Origin: an uncultured Prochlorococcus sp.
GTDB lineage: Bacteria; Cyanobacteriota; Cyanobacteriia; PCC-6307; Cyanobiaceae
Length of the DNA stretch: 57,068 nt
NCBI GenBank assembly: GCA_902535185.1
Contig: CACAST010000002.1
Span: 1 to 57,068, forward strand
Direction of reading: 5' to 3'
Position 1 is the stretch's first letter, and each line of letters begins with the position of its first letter. Shown here in pieces: positions 8,504 to 18,914 of the stretch. Below the pieces are notes generated by a model. That model saw only the letters and a list, made by a program, of their open reading frames with translations, searched no databases and was not told the origin of the DNA. Both the position numbers and the translations under genes were made by a program.

Positions 8504-9961
8504 TTAAGTCATACTTTTTTTTAAAGATGGATCAGCTGATTGTCCATAAGAAAATTTCTCAACTTCAGCAAAATCTGGTGAAGGCTCCTTTATTCCGCAA
8601 ACATCCTTATACATAATTTCGTATTCAAGAGCTGATCTTTGCCAACTAAACTCTTGGCTCATTGCTCTTTTTTGTAGTAATTCCCAACTAGCTTTATGCC
8701 TAAAGGCTTCCCAAGACCTTACTAAAGAAGTATAGAAATCTATAGGTTCAAAACGATCGAAGCAGAAACCTGTACCACTATTATTTTCTGGATCATGAGG
8801 TAAAACTGTATCAACTAAACCTCCAACTCGCCTTACTATTGGAATAGAGCCATATCTCATCGCAAGGAGTTGACTAATACCACAAGGTTCAAATCTACTG
8901 GGCATTAAGAATGCATCAGATCCGCCATATATAAGTCTTGATAGAGAATCATCATATGTAAGAAATACTGAAAATCTTCCTGGATAATCTAAGGCCAGTT
9001 GCCATAATCCAGACTCTAAATATCTATCTCCAGTCCCTAAAACAGCTATTTGTGAATCTGTATAGGCTAAAAGTCTTCTTGAAACTTGTAGAAGTAAGTC
9101 AACCCCTTTCTGATCAACTAACCTACTAACCATACCTAAGAGATATTTTTCAGGATTAACTTCAAGACCCATTTCTCTCTGCAGAATTTTCTTATTTTCT
9201 TGTCTATTTTTTAAATTCTTAATACTAAATTTTGCCGGTAAAACTGGATCTTTTGCTGGATTCCATTCATCAAGATCTATACCATTAAGAATTCCCCTTA
9301 ATTTACCTGAAATATAATTAAGTAATCCTTCGAGACTTTCCCCGTATTCATGAGTTTTAATTTCATCTGCATAAGTCGGCGAAACAGCATTTACTCTATC
9401 TGCATACAACATTGCAGCAGCCATTGTGTGGTCTCCATGCATATACCAAGGGCACCAAGTCATTTTTTCTAGTTTCCATCTCCAAGGGCCTTGATATTTT
9501 AAATTATGAATTGTAAAGACAGTACTAATTTCGGGGTCTTGATGCATCCACACAGGAATCATCCCAGTGTGCCAATCATGGCAATGAAGAACTTGAGGTT
9601 TCCAACAATTCCAAGCAAATTCTGCAGTGGCACTAGCAAAAAAGGTAAAGCGCCAGTCCTCATTTTCGCCTCCGTATATTTGTTCAGAGTCAAATGTTGG
9701 ATGACCCACTAAGTAAATCACATAATTATGAATGGGATGTTGTGCTTCATATACAGAGAAATCAGTGCCCATTGTATTTGCTCTAAATACTGGTTCATTC
9801 GATACCTCTAAAAGACTCCACAATTTCCCATATCCTGGAATTATTACCCTTACATCGTGACCAAGCTTTATCAAAGATGGAGGTAATGATCCAACCACAT
9901 CTCCCATACCTCCAACTTTGATCATTGGAGCACATTCAGCAGCGGCAAGAAGAATTCTCAT
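8504..9961 (-). CDS. glgA: Glycogen synthase (ADP-glucose)
   Basis: GT5 enzyme that extends alpha-1,4-glucan from ADP-glucose, the main carbon store filled by day. The ADP-glucose loop [13 protein letters not shown] begins at Lys15. The C-terminal GT-B half has [11 protein letters not shown] and the catalytic-site stretch [18 protein letters not shown]. Length 485 is typical. The partner branching enzyme glgB is at 37 kb in this window, so the two are not in one operon. The gene lies between menB and murF on the same strand. Confidence 0.97.
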   Translation of the reverse strand: MRILLAAAECAPMIKVGGMGDVVGSLPPSLIKLGHDVRVIIPGYGKLWSLLEVSNEPVFRANTMGTDFSVYEAQHPIHNYVIYLVGHPTFDSEQIYGGENEDWRFTFFASATAEFAWNCWKPQVLHCHDWHTGMIPVWMHQDPEISTVFTIHNLKYQGPWRWKLEKMTWCPWYMHGDHTMAAAMLYADRVNAVSPTYADEIKTHEYGESLEGLLNYISGKLRGILNGIDLDEWNPAKDPVLPAKFSIKNLKNRQENKKILQREMGLEVNPEKYLLGMVSRLVDQKGVDLLLQVSRRLLAYTDSQIAVLGTGDRYLESGLWQLALDYPGRFSVFLTYDDSLSRLIYGGSDAFLMPSRFEPCGISQLLAMRYGSIPIVRRVGGLVDTVLPHDPENNSGTGFCFDRFEPIDFYTSLVRSWEAFRHKASWELLQKRAMSQEFSWQRSALEYEIMYKDVCGIKEPSPDFAEVEKFSYGQSADPSLKKSMT

Positions 9962-9996
9962 TAATAATTATTTAAAAAGGTCTTTTGAAAAATAAA

Positions 9997-10854
9997 CTAG
10001 GGTGTCCACTTATAGTCAGAAAAGTCTGGTGGACGCTTTTCGAGAAAGGCATCTCTACCTTCTTGAGCTTCTTCAGTCGAATAAAATAATTGAGTTGTGT
10101 ATCCAGATAATTCTTGAATACCTGCAATCCCATCATTCTCCGCATTGAATGAAGCCTTAAGAATACGAATAGCAGTTGGACTATTACGTAAAATCTCTCT
10201 TGCCCAGATTACACCCTCAGCTTCTAATTCTTCAATCTTTGTAATTGCATTTATCAAGCCCATCTCTAATGCTTCTTTCGAATTATATTTTCTACATAAA
10301 AACCAAATTTCTTTTGCTTTTCTTTGACCAACAAGTCTTGCCAAATAACTAGATCCAAATCCAGCATCAAAACTACCAACTCTTGGACCTGTTTGACCAA
10401 ATATTGCATTTTCTGAGGCAATGCTAAGATCACAAATTAAATGAAGTACCTGACCTCCTCCAATTGCAAAACCAGGAATTAAGGCAATAATCACTTTAGG
10501 CAAACTTCTTATTAATCTTTGAAGTTCAAGTACATTTAATCTTTGCTTCCCTTCATCATTTTTATATCCATTTTCACCTCTTACACTCTGATCACCTCCA
10601 GAACAAAAAGAATAAATGCCTTTCTTGTCAGGTCCCGCACCGGTAAATAAAACTACTCCAATAGTTTCATCATTCCTTACGATATTAAATGCGTTAATGA
10701 GTTCATCTACAGTTTGTGGCCTAAATGCATTTCTTTTTTCAGGCCGATTAATTGCAATTCTCGCAATTCCATCATCTGATTTATGAAACAAAATATCTTC
10801 ATAAGATTTGCATTCTTTCCAATTTAAGGTTGTTTTACCAGGTAATACTTTCAT
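9997..10854 (-). CDS. menB: 1,4-dihydroxy-2-naphthoyl-CoA synthase
   Basis: Crotonase-fold enzyme that closes the naphthoquinone ring; in cyanobacteria it serves phylloquinone, the A1 cofactor of photosystem I. Visible motifs are [15 protein letters not shown] near the N-terminus, the oxyanion segment [11 protein letters not shown], and [19 protein letters not shown]. The tail ends [14 protein letters not shown], a MenB signature. Length 285 is normal. It lies 34 bases downstream of menD on the same strand, so the two pathway genes are probably cotranscribed. Confidence 0.96.
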   Translation of the reverse strand: MKVLPGKTTLNWKECKSYEDILFHKSDDGIARIAINRPEKRNAFRPQTVDELINAFNIVRNDETIGVVLFTGAGPDKKGIYSFCSGGDQSVRGENGYKNDEGKQRLNVLELQRLIRSLPKVIIALIPGFAIGGGQVLHLICDLSIASENAIFGQTGPRVGSFDAGFGSSYLARLVGQRKAKEIWFLCRKYNSKEALEMGLINAITKIEELEAEGVIWAREILRNSPTAIRILKASFNAENDGIAGIQELSGYTTQLFYSTEEAQEGRDAFLEKRPPDFSDYKWTP

Positions 10855-10888
10855 GAATACTAATTATTTAAGATAGAAAATAATAAAT

Positions 10889-12652
10889 TTAACTGCCAAT
10901 TATTTTTTCTAGAAGGGCATTTTTTTCACAAATTTCATTTTCCGGATCAATATCAACTTTAATTATTACAGATTTCTGGATAGAAATGCTCCAATCGAAT
11001 GCCTCTCGTAATTTTTTAAAATTTGCCACACTTTTAAATTTTACTTGATAACTCTCTGAGAGTTTTGGCCAGTTGATTTCTTTAGGCATAAGAAATAGTT
11101 TTTTTAATTCATCTTCTTTTAAGTTTTTTTTATAAATACGATTAAATATATTTCCGCCATTATTATCTATTAAAAGAATTGTTAAATTCATGTCGACTGA
11201 ATTCTCAATTAGCCAACCGTTTATATCATGAATAAAAGCCAAATCCCCAGTCACGAGAAGCAGAGGATTTTTAATTCTAGAAATTCCTAATGCAAGGGAT
11301 AAAGTCCCATCTATTCCAGAAGCTCCTCTAAAGCTGAAACAATTTCTTGTTAAAGTACCATTTTCAGAAAAAGTAAGCCAATCTCTAATAGGGCTACTAG
11401 CTGAGAGCATTATTGGATTTTCAGCTGGCCAAAGTTTTGGAACAAGATTTGCAAGCTTATATTCAGTTATTTGATTATCATGAGTAATTTTCTCTTTTAA
11501 AATTTTTTTAATTTGCTCGCCTTCCTCTATTAGATCTAGGGCTAACGGCGTAAGAGACTTTTTGTTTTTTTCATTAATTGATAATTCTTCTAACAATATA
11601 GAAGTAAAATTAGATAACCCAAAATCATATTCAAATGATTTTTTTATAGGGTCCAATTTTCTATAGTTTTTTTCTTTTATAAGAATTTGTGTACCTTCAA
11701 AATTTGTTAGAAACTTCTCTAAATCAATTGAGGATGACATTGGACCAAGCCTTAAAAGTTGTTTACATTTGATACGATTCTTATATTTTCTTAAGACTAA
11801 TTCCCAATTTACAACTAATCCCCTCAAATCAGAATAAACTCCTGAAACAGGATCAGCAAATACTGGCCAACCAGTAATTTCTTGAAATTGTTCTAAAGAT
11901 TTATTGAAAGAAGATAAGTCAATTACGGAACCTTGATAGGGACCTACCAAAATAATGCCAGATTCATCTAAATTTAAAATTTTTGTAATTTCTAAGAATT
12001 TGTTTTTATCAGACTTTTTTTCAACTTTTTGAAAGACATATTTTTTCTTCAAATAAATTCTCTCAAAAAGCTCTAAAACATTTTTTTTATTCAAAAATGA
12101 AATATCTAAAGGCTTATCAATAGGAATATTAAAATGAATAGGACCAGGGAAGGTTGATATCTGTTTCTCAATAATTCGAACTAAATCGAAGATTTCATTT
12201 TCTTGAGTTTCATGAAGTCCATTTAGATTTGTACTTAAAACCCTTCTACAGACTGCACTCAAAAAATCTTCTTGATTTACTGTTTGATTAGCGCCACAAT
12301 CTTTTAATCTTAAGGGTCTATCGGCAGTAAGAAATATGATACCTTTACAAGATCGATCTGCCTCAACTGCTGCTGGCAATAAGTTACTTACGGCAGTCCC
12401 AGAAGTTGTAATAACTAAAGAAAGATTACCTGATGCAGCAGAAATCCCAAGGGAGTGGAATCCCGCTGATCTCTCATCTATTGAATTAAAAATATTTACC
12501 AGCCCTAATTTATTTAATTCTCCAGCAGCTATTGCTAAAGGTGCTGATCTACTACCAGGACATAGTATTAAATTTTGAACTCCTATTTTTATAAGAAGAT
12601 TCAAAAGTTGTAAACTTCTAAGAAAATTTTTGCATTCAATAGATGATGTCAT
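10889..12652 (-). CDS. menD: SEPHCHC synthase
   Basis: Thiamine diphosphate enzyme that condenses isochorismate with 2-oxoglutarate, the first committed step towards phylloquinone. The N-terminal pyrimidine-binding domain has [15 protein letters not shown] and [28 protein letters not shown] follows. The thiamine diphosphate-binding region is [15 protein letters not shown] to [12 protein letters not shown] near residues 465-505. 587 residues, normal length. Divergent from lepB with a gap of about 50 bp. Confidence 0.95.
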   Translation of the reverse strand: MTSSIECKNFLRSLQLLNLLIKIGVQNLILCPGSRSAPLAIAAGELNKLGLVNIFNSIDERSAGFHSLGISAASGNLSLVITTSGTAVSNLLPAAVEADRSCKGIIFLTADRPLRLKDCGANQTVNQEDFLSAVCRRVLSTNLNGLHETQENEIFDLVRIIEKQISTFPGPIHFNIPIDKPLDISFLNKKNVLELFERIYLKKKYVFQKVEKKSDKNKFLEITKILNLDESGIILVGPYQGSVIDLSSFNKSLEQFQEITGWPVFADPVSGVYSDLRGLVVNWELVLRKYKNRIKCKQLLRLGPMSSSIDLEKFLTNFEGTQILIKEKNYRKLDPIKKSFEYDFGLSNFTSILLEELSINEKNKKSLTPLALDLIEEGEQIKKILKEKITHDNQITEYKLANLVPKLWPAENPIMLSASSPIRDWLTFSENGTLTRNCFSFRGASGIDGTLSLALGISRIKNPLLLVTGDLAFIHDINGWLIENSVDMNLTILLIDNNGGNIFNRIYKKNLKEDELKKLFLMPKEINWPKLSESYQVKFKSVANFKKLREAFDWSISIQKSVIIKVDIDPENEICEKNALLEKIIGS

Positions 12653-12701
12653 AATTTATATAAATGCTTTGGGATTTTCTTAGAACTGAATTAAAAAAAA
12701 C

Positions 12702-13286
12702 ATGTCTACAACTCAAGAAAAAAGAAATTCAATACTAAAGGATTTAAAAAATCTTTTAATCTGGATATCTATAGCTTTAATTATACGATGGCAGGTTATA
12801 GAGCCAAGATGGATCCCATCCGGTTCAATGCTTCCAACACTTCAAATACAAGATAAAATTCTTGTTGAGAAAGTAACCCCCAAAATTACATCCAAATCAA
12901 ATCTTTCAAAATTAAAAAATAAAATAGTTGTTTTTAAAGTTCCGGAACAATTAATTAATGCTGGTTATGAAGCAGATACTGCACTAATAAAAAGAGTAAT
13001 TGGAATACCTGGAGACAAGGTAGAAGTAAGAGACGGTAACCTTTACTTAAATGATATCGCTCAAAAAAATTATGTTTTTGACAAAAATATTAATTATTCC
13101 ATAGGGCCTATAATTGTCCCGGAAGATTCATTATGGGTGATGGGAGATAATAGAAATAACAGTATGGACTCTCATATTTGGGGATTTTTACCCTATGAAA
13201 AGGTTATTGGTAAAGCTATTTTTAGATATTGGCCATTTAATAAAATTGGACCTATTCGGTTCCCTGCCCTTAATAATTTAGATTAA
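12702..13286 (+). CDS. lepB: Signal peptidase I
   Basis: Membrane serine protease that removes signal peptides from exported proteins such as plastocyanin. One N-terminal membrane segment (about residues 15-30) anchors it. The catalytic Ser42 is in IPSGSMLPTL and the general base Lys97 in ALIKRVIGIPGD. The last box is VMGDNRNNSMDSHIWG. 194 residues, the short form lacking the large insertions of the E. coli enzyme. Starts at an ATG divergent from menD. Confidence 0.95.
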   Translation: MSTTQEKRNSILKDLKNLLIWISIALIIRWQVIEPRWIPSGSMLPTLQIQDKILVEKVTPKITSKSNLSKLKNKIVVFKVPEQLINAGYEADTALIKRVIGIPGDKVEVRDGNLYLNDIAQKNYVFDKNINYSIGPIIVPEDSLWVMGDNRNNSMDSHIWGFLPYEKVIGKAIFRYWPFNKIGPIRFPALNNLD

Positions 13287-13331
13287 TGGGTACGCGATGT
13301 TGTAAGGTTTTTATATCTTGAAGTTGTAGAA

Positions 13332-13667
13332 ATGTTTAATCCAGAATTTCTTGCTACTGAAAATAATGATCCAAACGATGAGAATGATTTAATCCAATAT
13401 TTACAAAAACAATCTCCAGAAGTTTTGCAAAGAGTAGCAAAATCAGCTAGTGAAGATATTCAAGAAATTATTAGACATAATGTTCAAGGTCTTCTTGGAA
13501 TGCTTCCTTCAGATCAATTTGATATAAAAATAACATCTTCAAAAGACAACATTGCTAATTTATTATCTTCTGCAATGATGACAGGATATTTCTTAAGACA
13601 AATGGAGCAAAGAAAAGAGCTGGAACAAACTCTTAAAAATGATGAAAACATGTCAATTGAAGAATAA
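13332..13667 (+). CDS. DUF760 family protein
   Basis: Soluble 111-residue protein of unknown function, conserved in cyanobacteria and plastids. It contains DLIQYLQKQSPEVLQRVAKSAS and an all-helical core with HNVQGLLGMLPSDQFDIKI and ANLLSSAMMTGYFLRQMEQR, the pattern I associate with DUF760. No signal peptide or membrane segment. It is 45 bases after lepB on the same strand and ends 6 bases from the convergent DUF4336 gene. Confidence 0.8.
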   Translation: MFNPEFLATENNDPNDENDLIQYLQKQSPEVLQRVAKSASEDIQEIIRHNVQGLLGMLPSDQFDIKITSSKDNIANLLSSAMMTGYFLRQMEQRKELEQTLKNDENMSIEE

Positions 13668-13673
13668 TAGTTT

Positions 13674-14843
13674 TTAAAGATTTACTTCTTCAGGAATTAT
13701 TCCTAATTCAAACAATTTTTTATATAAACTCATCAAAAACTTATTATCCTCCGGAAGTTTGTCCCACTTTTGGGAATTAATTTCATCAATTAATTTTTGA
13801 CAATCTTCTATTGTAAATTTTATTGGTGCCGTAAAATGAGCTGGAATTAAATATTCCATATCTTCAAAAGACTTGATATTTTCAAGCCATTCAAGTAGAA
13901 CTTCTTTTGAACGCGGAAAAATTAATTTTTGTAATACTGGTGAAATTTGAATTTTAGGAGTATCTTTACCCATTATTTCAACAAGAGATGATTCCCAATC
14001 TTCGTCCCATAAAAAGGGATATATACCAAAATGAGATCTCCAATTTCTAAGATCTTTTTTAAATGAATAATTAAATATTTCTTTTAAAGATGGAATATTT
14101 AATTTACCTGGTTTCAAAAAAGATGAAAATAAGACTAACCTTTTCCATCCTTTTTTTCTTTGTTCGATGGAGTCAATCAAAGGTTCATCTCCTCTCTCTC
14201 TGGAATGAAAAAGAAGTGGAGTTGGATCAAAATTAAATATCTCAGGTGGTGTGGCGTCTATTCCAACTATTGCGTCTGTTACATGAAGAGTTTTCGTAGG
14301 ATAATGAAAACAGCTTATCTCCTGATATCTTCCAAGTCCTAAATTCAGTGGACCTAATGAAGACCATTTAAAGGAGTTTGTATGTGGGGTACCTTCCTCA
14401 AAAAGTATTCTTGATCTTTTTGATGGAATTCCTAAAAAATCTAGAGGTAGATTTATTGGGAAACTCCATTGTCCAGGACAAAGCCAAATTTCTGCATCAT
14501 TAAAAATTCTTGAAAGAGCTGGCAGTCCGATTTTATGTTCTAGTCCAGAGGCACTTGGTAGAATTATAGTTTTTACGTTGCCGTGAATCGCAATTAATTT
14601 GTCTAACTCATTTATTAATTCTTTTGTCGGAGGCACAGGATTTATTAGCATCAATCCATTCTCAACCTTTATTACCGTCATTCTTATTGGAACCGCAACA
14701 TAATAAAGTCCCTGTATTTGTTCCAAGGACCATATTTGATTAGGAATTAATTCTCTTAAAATTGTTTTCTTTTTTCCATAAGGATATAAGGGGAATAATG
14801 GCCACCAATTCCACTTTTTAAAATTTTCTTCCACCACTATCAT
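13674..14843 (-). CDS. DUF4336 protein coupled to metal transporter
   Basis: 389-residue protein of the cyanobacterial/plant DUF4336 family, related in fold to metallo-beta-lactamases, function unknown. The N-terminus is WNWWPLFPLYPYGKKKT followed by LIPNQIWSLEQIQGLYYVAVPIRMTVIKV; later segments include IILPSASGLEHKIGLPAL and FHYPTKTLHVTDAIVGID, and a PAHFTAPI motif near the C-terminus. The ATG overlaps the permease stop (ATGA), which implies translational coupling to the Mn-type ABC transporter. A role in handling the imported metal is only an inference from this position. Confidence 0.78.
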   Translation of the reverse strand: MIVVEENFKKWNWWPLFPLYPYGKKKTILRELIPNQIWSLEQIQGLYYVAVPIRMTVIKVENGLMLINPVPPTKELINELDKLIAIHGNVKTIILPSASGLEHKIGLPALSRIFNDAEIWLCPGQWSFPINLPLDFLGIPSKRSRILFEEGTPHTNSFKWSSLGPLNLGLGRYQEISCFHYPTKTLHVTDAIVGIDATPPEIFNFDPTPLLFHSRERGDEPLIDSIEQRKKGWKRLVLFSSFLKPGKLNIPSLKEIFNYSFKKDLRNWRSHFGIYPFLWDEDWESSLVEIMGKDTPKIQISPVLQKLIFPRSKEVLLEWLENIKSFEDMEYLIPAHFTAPIKFTIEDCQKLIDEINSQKWDKLPEDNKFLMSLYKKLFELGIIPEEVNL

Positions 14844-15712
14844 TTATACCCAGCAAATAATTTCTTTAACTTAAATATTCCATATCTTGGAGCGAATAAA
14901 AAAGCAAATAAAAATATAAAAGTTTGGGCCAAGACAATTGATCCACCTGTTTCAAGATCAAACCAAAAACTAACATATATTCCTATTAGGCTTGAGATAA
15001 TTGCACTTAATACTGAAATTATTGTCATATTATCAAACTTATCCGTCAGTAAATATGCTGTAGCCCCTGGTGTAATCAACATTGCAACTACCAAAATAAT
15101 TCCAACAGATTGCAAGCCCACAACAGCTGCTAAAGATAAGCATGTTAGAAGTAAATAATGAAGAAAAAATACGTTAATCCCAACTGTTTTTGCATGCCTA
15201 GGATCAAAACAATAAAGCATTAAATCTTTTCTAAAAATTGATAAAAGGATTACCACCAATAAAGAAATGAATATAGTTTGTTTTACATCTGAAAGTGATA
15301 TTCCTAATGGACTACCAAAAAGAATAGAGTGCAGATCAATATTACTTTTAATCTTAGAAACCAATACTATTCCAAGAGCGAAAAATCCAGTAAATACCAA
15401 CCCAATAACAGTGTCTTCCTTAACTCTAGATTTCTGCTTAATAAACCCTATCAATGCTACAGAACCAACTCCGAAAATAAATGCCCCTAATGAAAAAGGA
15501 AGACCTAATGCATAAGCAACCACAACACCAGGCATTACTGAATGTGACACTGCATCTCCCATTAAAGCCCATCCTTTAAGAGTCAAATAACTTGATAGGA
15601 AACCACAAACAGCTGCAACTAATGAACTCATAAGAAGTGCTTTTCTCATAAAGTCATGAGTTAAAGGATCTCTTATGAATGAATCTAAAGTTAAAAAAGA
15701 AGAGAGCTCCAT
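14840..15712 (-). CDS. Mn/Zn-type ABC transporter permease
   Basis: ABC-3 family inner membrane permease, 290 residues, with eight or so hydrophobic segments. Recognisable stretches are FMRKALLMSSLVAAVCGFLSS at the start, LMGDAVSHSVMPGVVVAYALG and VGLQSVGIILVVAMLITPGATA near residue 200, all typical of ZnuB/MntB-like permeases. It is 12 bases downstream of the ATPase gene and overlaps the DUF4336 start by 4 bases. The metal is best judged from the binding protein, which looks manganese-specific. Confidence 0.92.
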   Translation of the reverse strand: MELSSFLTLDSFIRDPLTHDFMRKALLMSSLVAAVCGFLSSYLTLKGWALMGDAVSHSVMPGVVVAYALGLPFSLGAFIFGVGSVALIGFIKQKSRVKEDTVIGLVFTGFFALGIVLVSKIKSNIDLHSILFGSPLGISLSDVKQTIFISLLVVILLSIFRKDLMLYCFDPRHAKTVGINVFFLHYLLLTCLSLAAVVGLQSVGIILVVAMLITPGATAYLLTDKFDNMTIISVLSAIISSLIGIYVSFWFDLETGGSIVLAQTFIFLFAFLFAPRYGIFKLKKLFAGYK

Positions 15713-15724
15713 ATAATTTAAAGT

Positions 15725-16489
15725 TTAGGATTCTGGTCCAAACAAGAAATCAGGAGAAATCCCTCCAAAAGTGGTTGTAATATTTTCAGGAGTAAACACT
15801 TCAGAGGTCTCGCCATAAGCAACAACAGTTTTATTTATTAAAAGAACTAAATCACAAAATTCACGGACATGAATCATATCGTGCGTTGATAATAATATAG
15901 TTTTCCCCTCATTTTTAAATTGAATGAATAATTCCGAGATAAGTTTCTCAGTTCTTATATCAACACCTGAAAAAGGCTCATCAAGAAGTAATATTGACGC
16001 TCTTTGCGCAATTGCTCTAGCTAAAAAAGTTCGTTTTCTCTGACCACCAGATAGGTTTCCAATAGGTGTAGATAAATGATCAGTAAGATCAACTCTTTCA
16101 ATAGCATCTCTAACCGCCTGAACATCGGACTCTCTAGGACACCTAAAAATATTCATCGAACCATATCTTCCCATCATCACTACATCCCAAACACTTATTG
16201 GAAATTGACTATCAATTCCTTCATTTTGAGGAACATAAGCAATTGTCTGATCTTTTTGAGCAGCTCTTACAGACTCTCCATTTATTCTAATTTTCCCCTT
16301 TGAAATATTTACAAAGCCAGTTAAAGCATTAAAAAAAGTTGTTTTACCAGCCCCGTTCATACCTACTAATCCACAAATCTGTCCAGGTTTCAATCTTAAA
16401 TTTGCATCATACAAAGCCACCTTTCCGTTGTAATCTACGCAAATATTCTCTGCATCAATCCTAAAATTTTGATAATTGATTGATTCCAT
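15725..16489 (-). CDS. Mn/Zn-type ABC transporter ATPase
   Basis: Cytoplasmic ATPase subunit, 254 residues. The Walker A loop GMNGAGKT is at residues 43-50, the signature is LSGGQRKRTFLARAI, and Walker B is ILLLDEPFSGVD; a switch histidine follows in LLSTHDMIHV. It lies 3 bases after the binding-protein gene and 12 bases before the permease gene, so the order is binding protein, ATPase, permease. Confidence 0.94.
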   Translation of the reverse strand: MESINYQNFRIDAENICVDYNGKVALYDANLRLKPGQICGLVGMNGAGKTTFFNALTGFVNISKGKIRINGESVRAAQKDQTIAYVPQNEGIDSQFPISVWDVVMMGRYGSMNIFRCPRESDVQAVRDAIERVDLTDHLSTPIGNLSGGQRKRTFLARAIAQRASILLLDEPFSGVDIRTEKLISELFIQFKNEGKTILLSTHDMIHVREFCDLVLLINKTVVAYGETSEVFTPENITTTFGGISPDFLFGPES

Positions 16490-16492
16490 AAT

Positions 16493-17392
16493 TTAAAAAA
16501 GACCTTTTTTAATTAAATCCAAATTATGCTCAAGCATTTTTATATAGGAGCTGGCAGGCCCTCTATCATCGGATAATGAATCAACAAAAAGTTTTCCTCC
16601 AAAATTAGCCCCAGTTTCGTTTGCAACAACCATTTGAGATTCGTCACTTACAGTACTTTCGCAAAATACAGATGGGACTTTTTTTTCTTTAACTAGTGAG
16701 ATTGTTCTTGTCATTCTTTTGGGAGTAATTTGACTTTCAGCATTAACTGGCCATAGATAAACTTCCTCTAATCCATAATCATTTGTTAGATATGAAAAAG
16801 CACCTTCACAACTTACTAGATACCTCCTGTCTTTATTTAAGTTATTAATAAAAAGTGAGAATTCTTTATCTATTTTAGAGAGTTTATCTTTATAAATTTT
16901 TCCATTTTCTTCAAATAATTTCCTCTTGGATGGCCTCAATTCTGATAAAGAATCCACCAGAATATCCACGTATAGGATCCCTCTTTTTGGAGAAATCCAG
17001 GCATGAGGATTGGGTTTCCCTTTATAAAAATCTTCACTGATAAAAATAGGATCTAAATCTTCCGCGACAGTAATTCTATTAACTTTTAAATTAGAAACGA
17101 ATTTTTCAGCCCATAATTCAAATCCAAATCCATTATCAATAAAAACAAAAGCACTAGAGGCATTTACCAAATCGCTTGGAGTTGGTTGGTAGCCATGAAC
17201 TTCAACTCCAGGTTTCGTAATTGATCTAACAATAAACTCATCTTTAGCAACATTCCTAATTATGTCAGCTAAAACCGTGAAACTTGCCAGTATTACTTCT
17301 TTACTTTCATTTTTATTCGTTATTTTCTTACATGAGCCTGCAGCAAAAGAAACCAGAAGTAATAAACTTAAAAAAATAATATTTTTTCTCAT
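16493..17392 (-). CDS. Metal-binding lipoprotein of ABC transporter (MntC-like)
   Basis: Cluster-9 solute-binding lipoprotein that delivers a divalent metal to the permease. The signal peptide ends in a lipobox (FAAGSC) with Cys21 as lipidation site. The expected ligands are His66 (VHGYQPTPSD), His130 (NPHAWISP), Glu196 (SCEGAFSYL) and Asp271 (FVDSLS). A glutamate in the third position is the pattern of manganese binders such as Synechocystis MntC, whereas ZnuA proteins use histidine, and there is no His-rich loop; manganese is therefore the likely substrate. 299 residues, normal length. It is 22 bases downstream of the DUF697 gene. Confidence 0.9.
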   Translation of the reverse strand: MRKNIIFLSLLLLVSFAAGSCKKITNKNESKEVILASFTVLADIIRNVAKDEFIVRSITKPGVEVHGYQPTPSDLVNASSAFVFIDNGFGFELWAEKFVSNLKVNRITVAEDLDPIFISEDFYKGKPNPHAWISPKRGILYVDILVDSLSELRPSKRKLFEENGKIYKDKLSKIDKEFSLFINNLNKDRRYLVSCEGAFSYLTNDYGLEEVYLWPVNAESQITPKRMTRTISLVKEKKVPSVFCESTVSDESQMVVANETGANFGGKLFVDSLSDDRGPASSYIKMLEHNLDLIKKGLF

Positions 17393-17414
17393 ACTTTATT
17401 AAATATTCTTGAGA

Positions 17415-18749
17415 TTAAGAACCAAAAGATAGTTTCATAAGTGGTTTTCTAATATCAGAAATAAATCCTTTCCAATTTATTTTTTCTTTTTCAAAAGCTT
17501 TTTTAACAATTTTCTCAGAATTTTTCTTTATGAAATCCAAATCAGGTTCTTCTACTCCTTTTGTTATTGCCATAAAATCAGCCAAAGAACTTGATACTAC
17601 TCTTGTTAAGTATGCAGCACTGACAGCCTGAAATGTTCCAGAGACAAGCCAATTTGGGCCATGTAATTTTGTTAAACCAATTAAAGTCTGTCCACTCCAT
17701 TCAATAACTCCCTGAGCTATTGCAGTCTTTAAAATCTCTTTAGACACTTTATCTAAAATTTCAGGAGACCAATTACATCCCCATATAGACTTAATTTCCT
17801 TAATCATTAAGGAATTTAGTACTGTCATCGCCATAACATCAATCGAGGGGATAGGAGATAAGAAAACAGTTGACGCTACAAGAATTTGATTTTTTCTTTG
17901 TATTCCTTTTAGCTGCATTCTTCTTATACCTTCGATTTCAGATTGCCAGGTAACATGAAGTTCTTTCAAAAGCCTTTTTTTTGTATTTTCAATATTTTTA
18001 GATGAACTTATGAAAAACCGCCTTAAAGAAAAAGGTATATTTATTATTTCATTCTTATTCACATCAAAAGTAATAATTTTATTTATAAAATCACTTGAAA
18101 TTTGTGACTTAAGTTCTTCTATCTGATTTTTTGCTTCTATTTCGTTGGAAGTTAAAGCAACCAACCATATTGGCATATTTTTAGGAAACTTTTCCAGCCA
18201 CAAAAAATCATTTGCTGACAAAGGCAATTTTACAAAATACAAAATTCCATCACTATTCAAAGCTTCCTCTGGAATAATTTCAGAAGAATGGTATTTTGGC
18301 AGTTTTTCAAATAAATCAAAGTCAAACTTATCTGCTTTAAAATAATTTTTTAAAACAGACTGACAACTTTGATAATGTTTTGGTCCAATAAAACTTATTT
18401 TTTCTTTTTCACATCTATTAAGAATCGATTCAAGTATTTTTTGTCTTTTTGAATTTTGTTTCTCCAATTCATTTTTTGCTTCAAGTTCTTCAAAAAAATT
18501 TAAATCTTCATTACATAGATTAATCCAACCATCTAAATTATTTGGCTCATTAAATTTCGGCTTATCGTTCTTCAAGTAAAAATATCCCCCCAAACACAAC
18601 GCAAAAAATCCTATCGAGCCGCCTGCGAAATGAATTAAGTCACTGACAAACCATTCCCCAAAACCTAATAATAATAAAATTATAAGAAGATTCTTTTTGG
18701 GAAACTTTATGAAATCCTTTAAAAGGTTGTCTTTACTAATATCAAACAC
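17415..18749 (-). CDS. DUF697 (YcjF-like) membrane protein with degenerate GTPase region
   Basis: 444 residues, function unknown. Residues about 18-60 form two membrane segments (LLIILLLLGFGEWFVSDLI and GSIGFFALCLGGYFYL). A middle region (about 110-260) is spaced like a small GTPase, but where a P-loop would be it reads SFIGPKHYQSCQSVLKNYF, without the GKS/T, so nucleotide binding is doubtful. The C-terminus matches DUF697: VFLSPIPSIDVMAMTVLNSLM, WSGQTLIGLTKLHGPNWLVSG and AVSAAYLTRVVSSSLADFMAI. GTG start. It stands first in the apparent operon with the Mn-type transporter, 22 bases upstream of the binding-protein gene. Confidence 0.72.
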   Translation of the reverse strand: MFDISKDNLLKDFIKFPKKNLLIILLLLGFGEWFVSDLIHFAGGSIGFFALCLGGYFYLKNDKPKFNEPNNLDGWINLCNEDLNFFEELEAKNELEKQNSKRQKILESILNRCEKEKISFIGPKHYQSCQSVLKNYFKADKFDFDLFEKLPKYHSSEIIPEEALNSDGILYFVKLPLSANDFLWLEKFPKNMPIWLVALTSNEIEAKNQIEELKSQISSDFINKIITFDVNKNEIINIPFSLRRFFISSSKNIENTKKRLLKELHVTWQSEIEGIRRMQLKGIQRKNQILVASTVFLSPIPSIDVMAMTVLNSLMIKEIKSIWGCNWSPEILDKVSKEILKTAIAQGVIEWSGQTLIGLTKLHGPNWLVSGTFQAVSAAYLTRVVSSSLADFMAITKGVEEPDLDFIKKNSEKIVKKAFEKEKINWKGFISDIRKPLMKLSFGS

Positions 18750-18914
18750 AATGCTTTATTTCTCTAATTTTATTTTAATGCAAGTTGCTAATGAGAAAAG
18801 CGAAATTACATAAGTCGTTAATCAATAGATAAAAATTTAAGGTACTTTAAAAGACTTATTGCATAACAAGATGCTAAGTTAATAAACTATTTAAATAACC
18901 CAAGAATCATAAAG
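18750..18914. promoter_or_regulatory. Divergent intergenic region, DUF697 operon / RHH-like-trpS
   Basis: A 165-bp gap between two divergent transcription units, so promoters in both directions are expected. The strand toward trpS has AT-rich hexamers such as TAATAA, but no convincing -35/-10 pair. I looked for a Zur-like or other metal-regulator palindrome upstream of the transporter operon and saw none. Confidence 0.3.
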
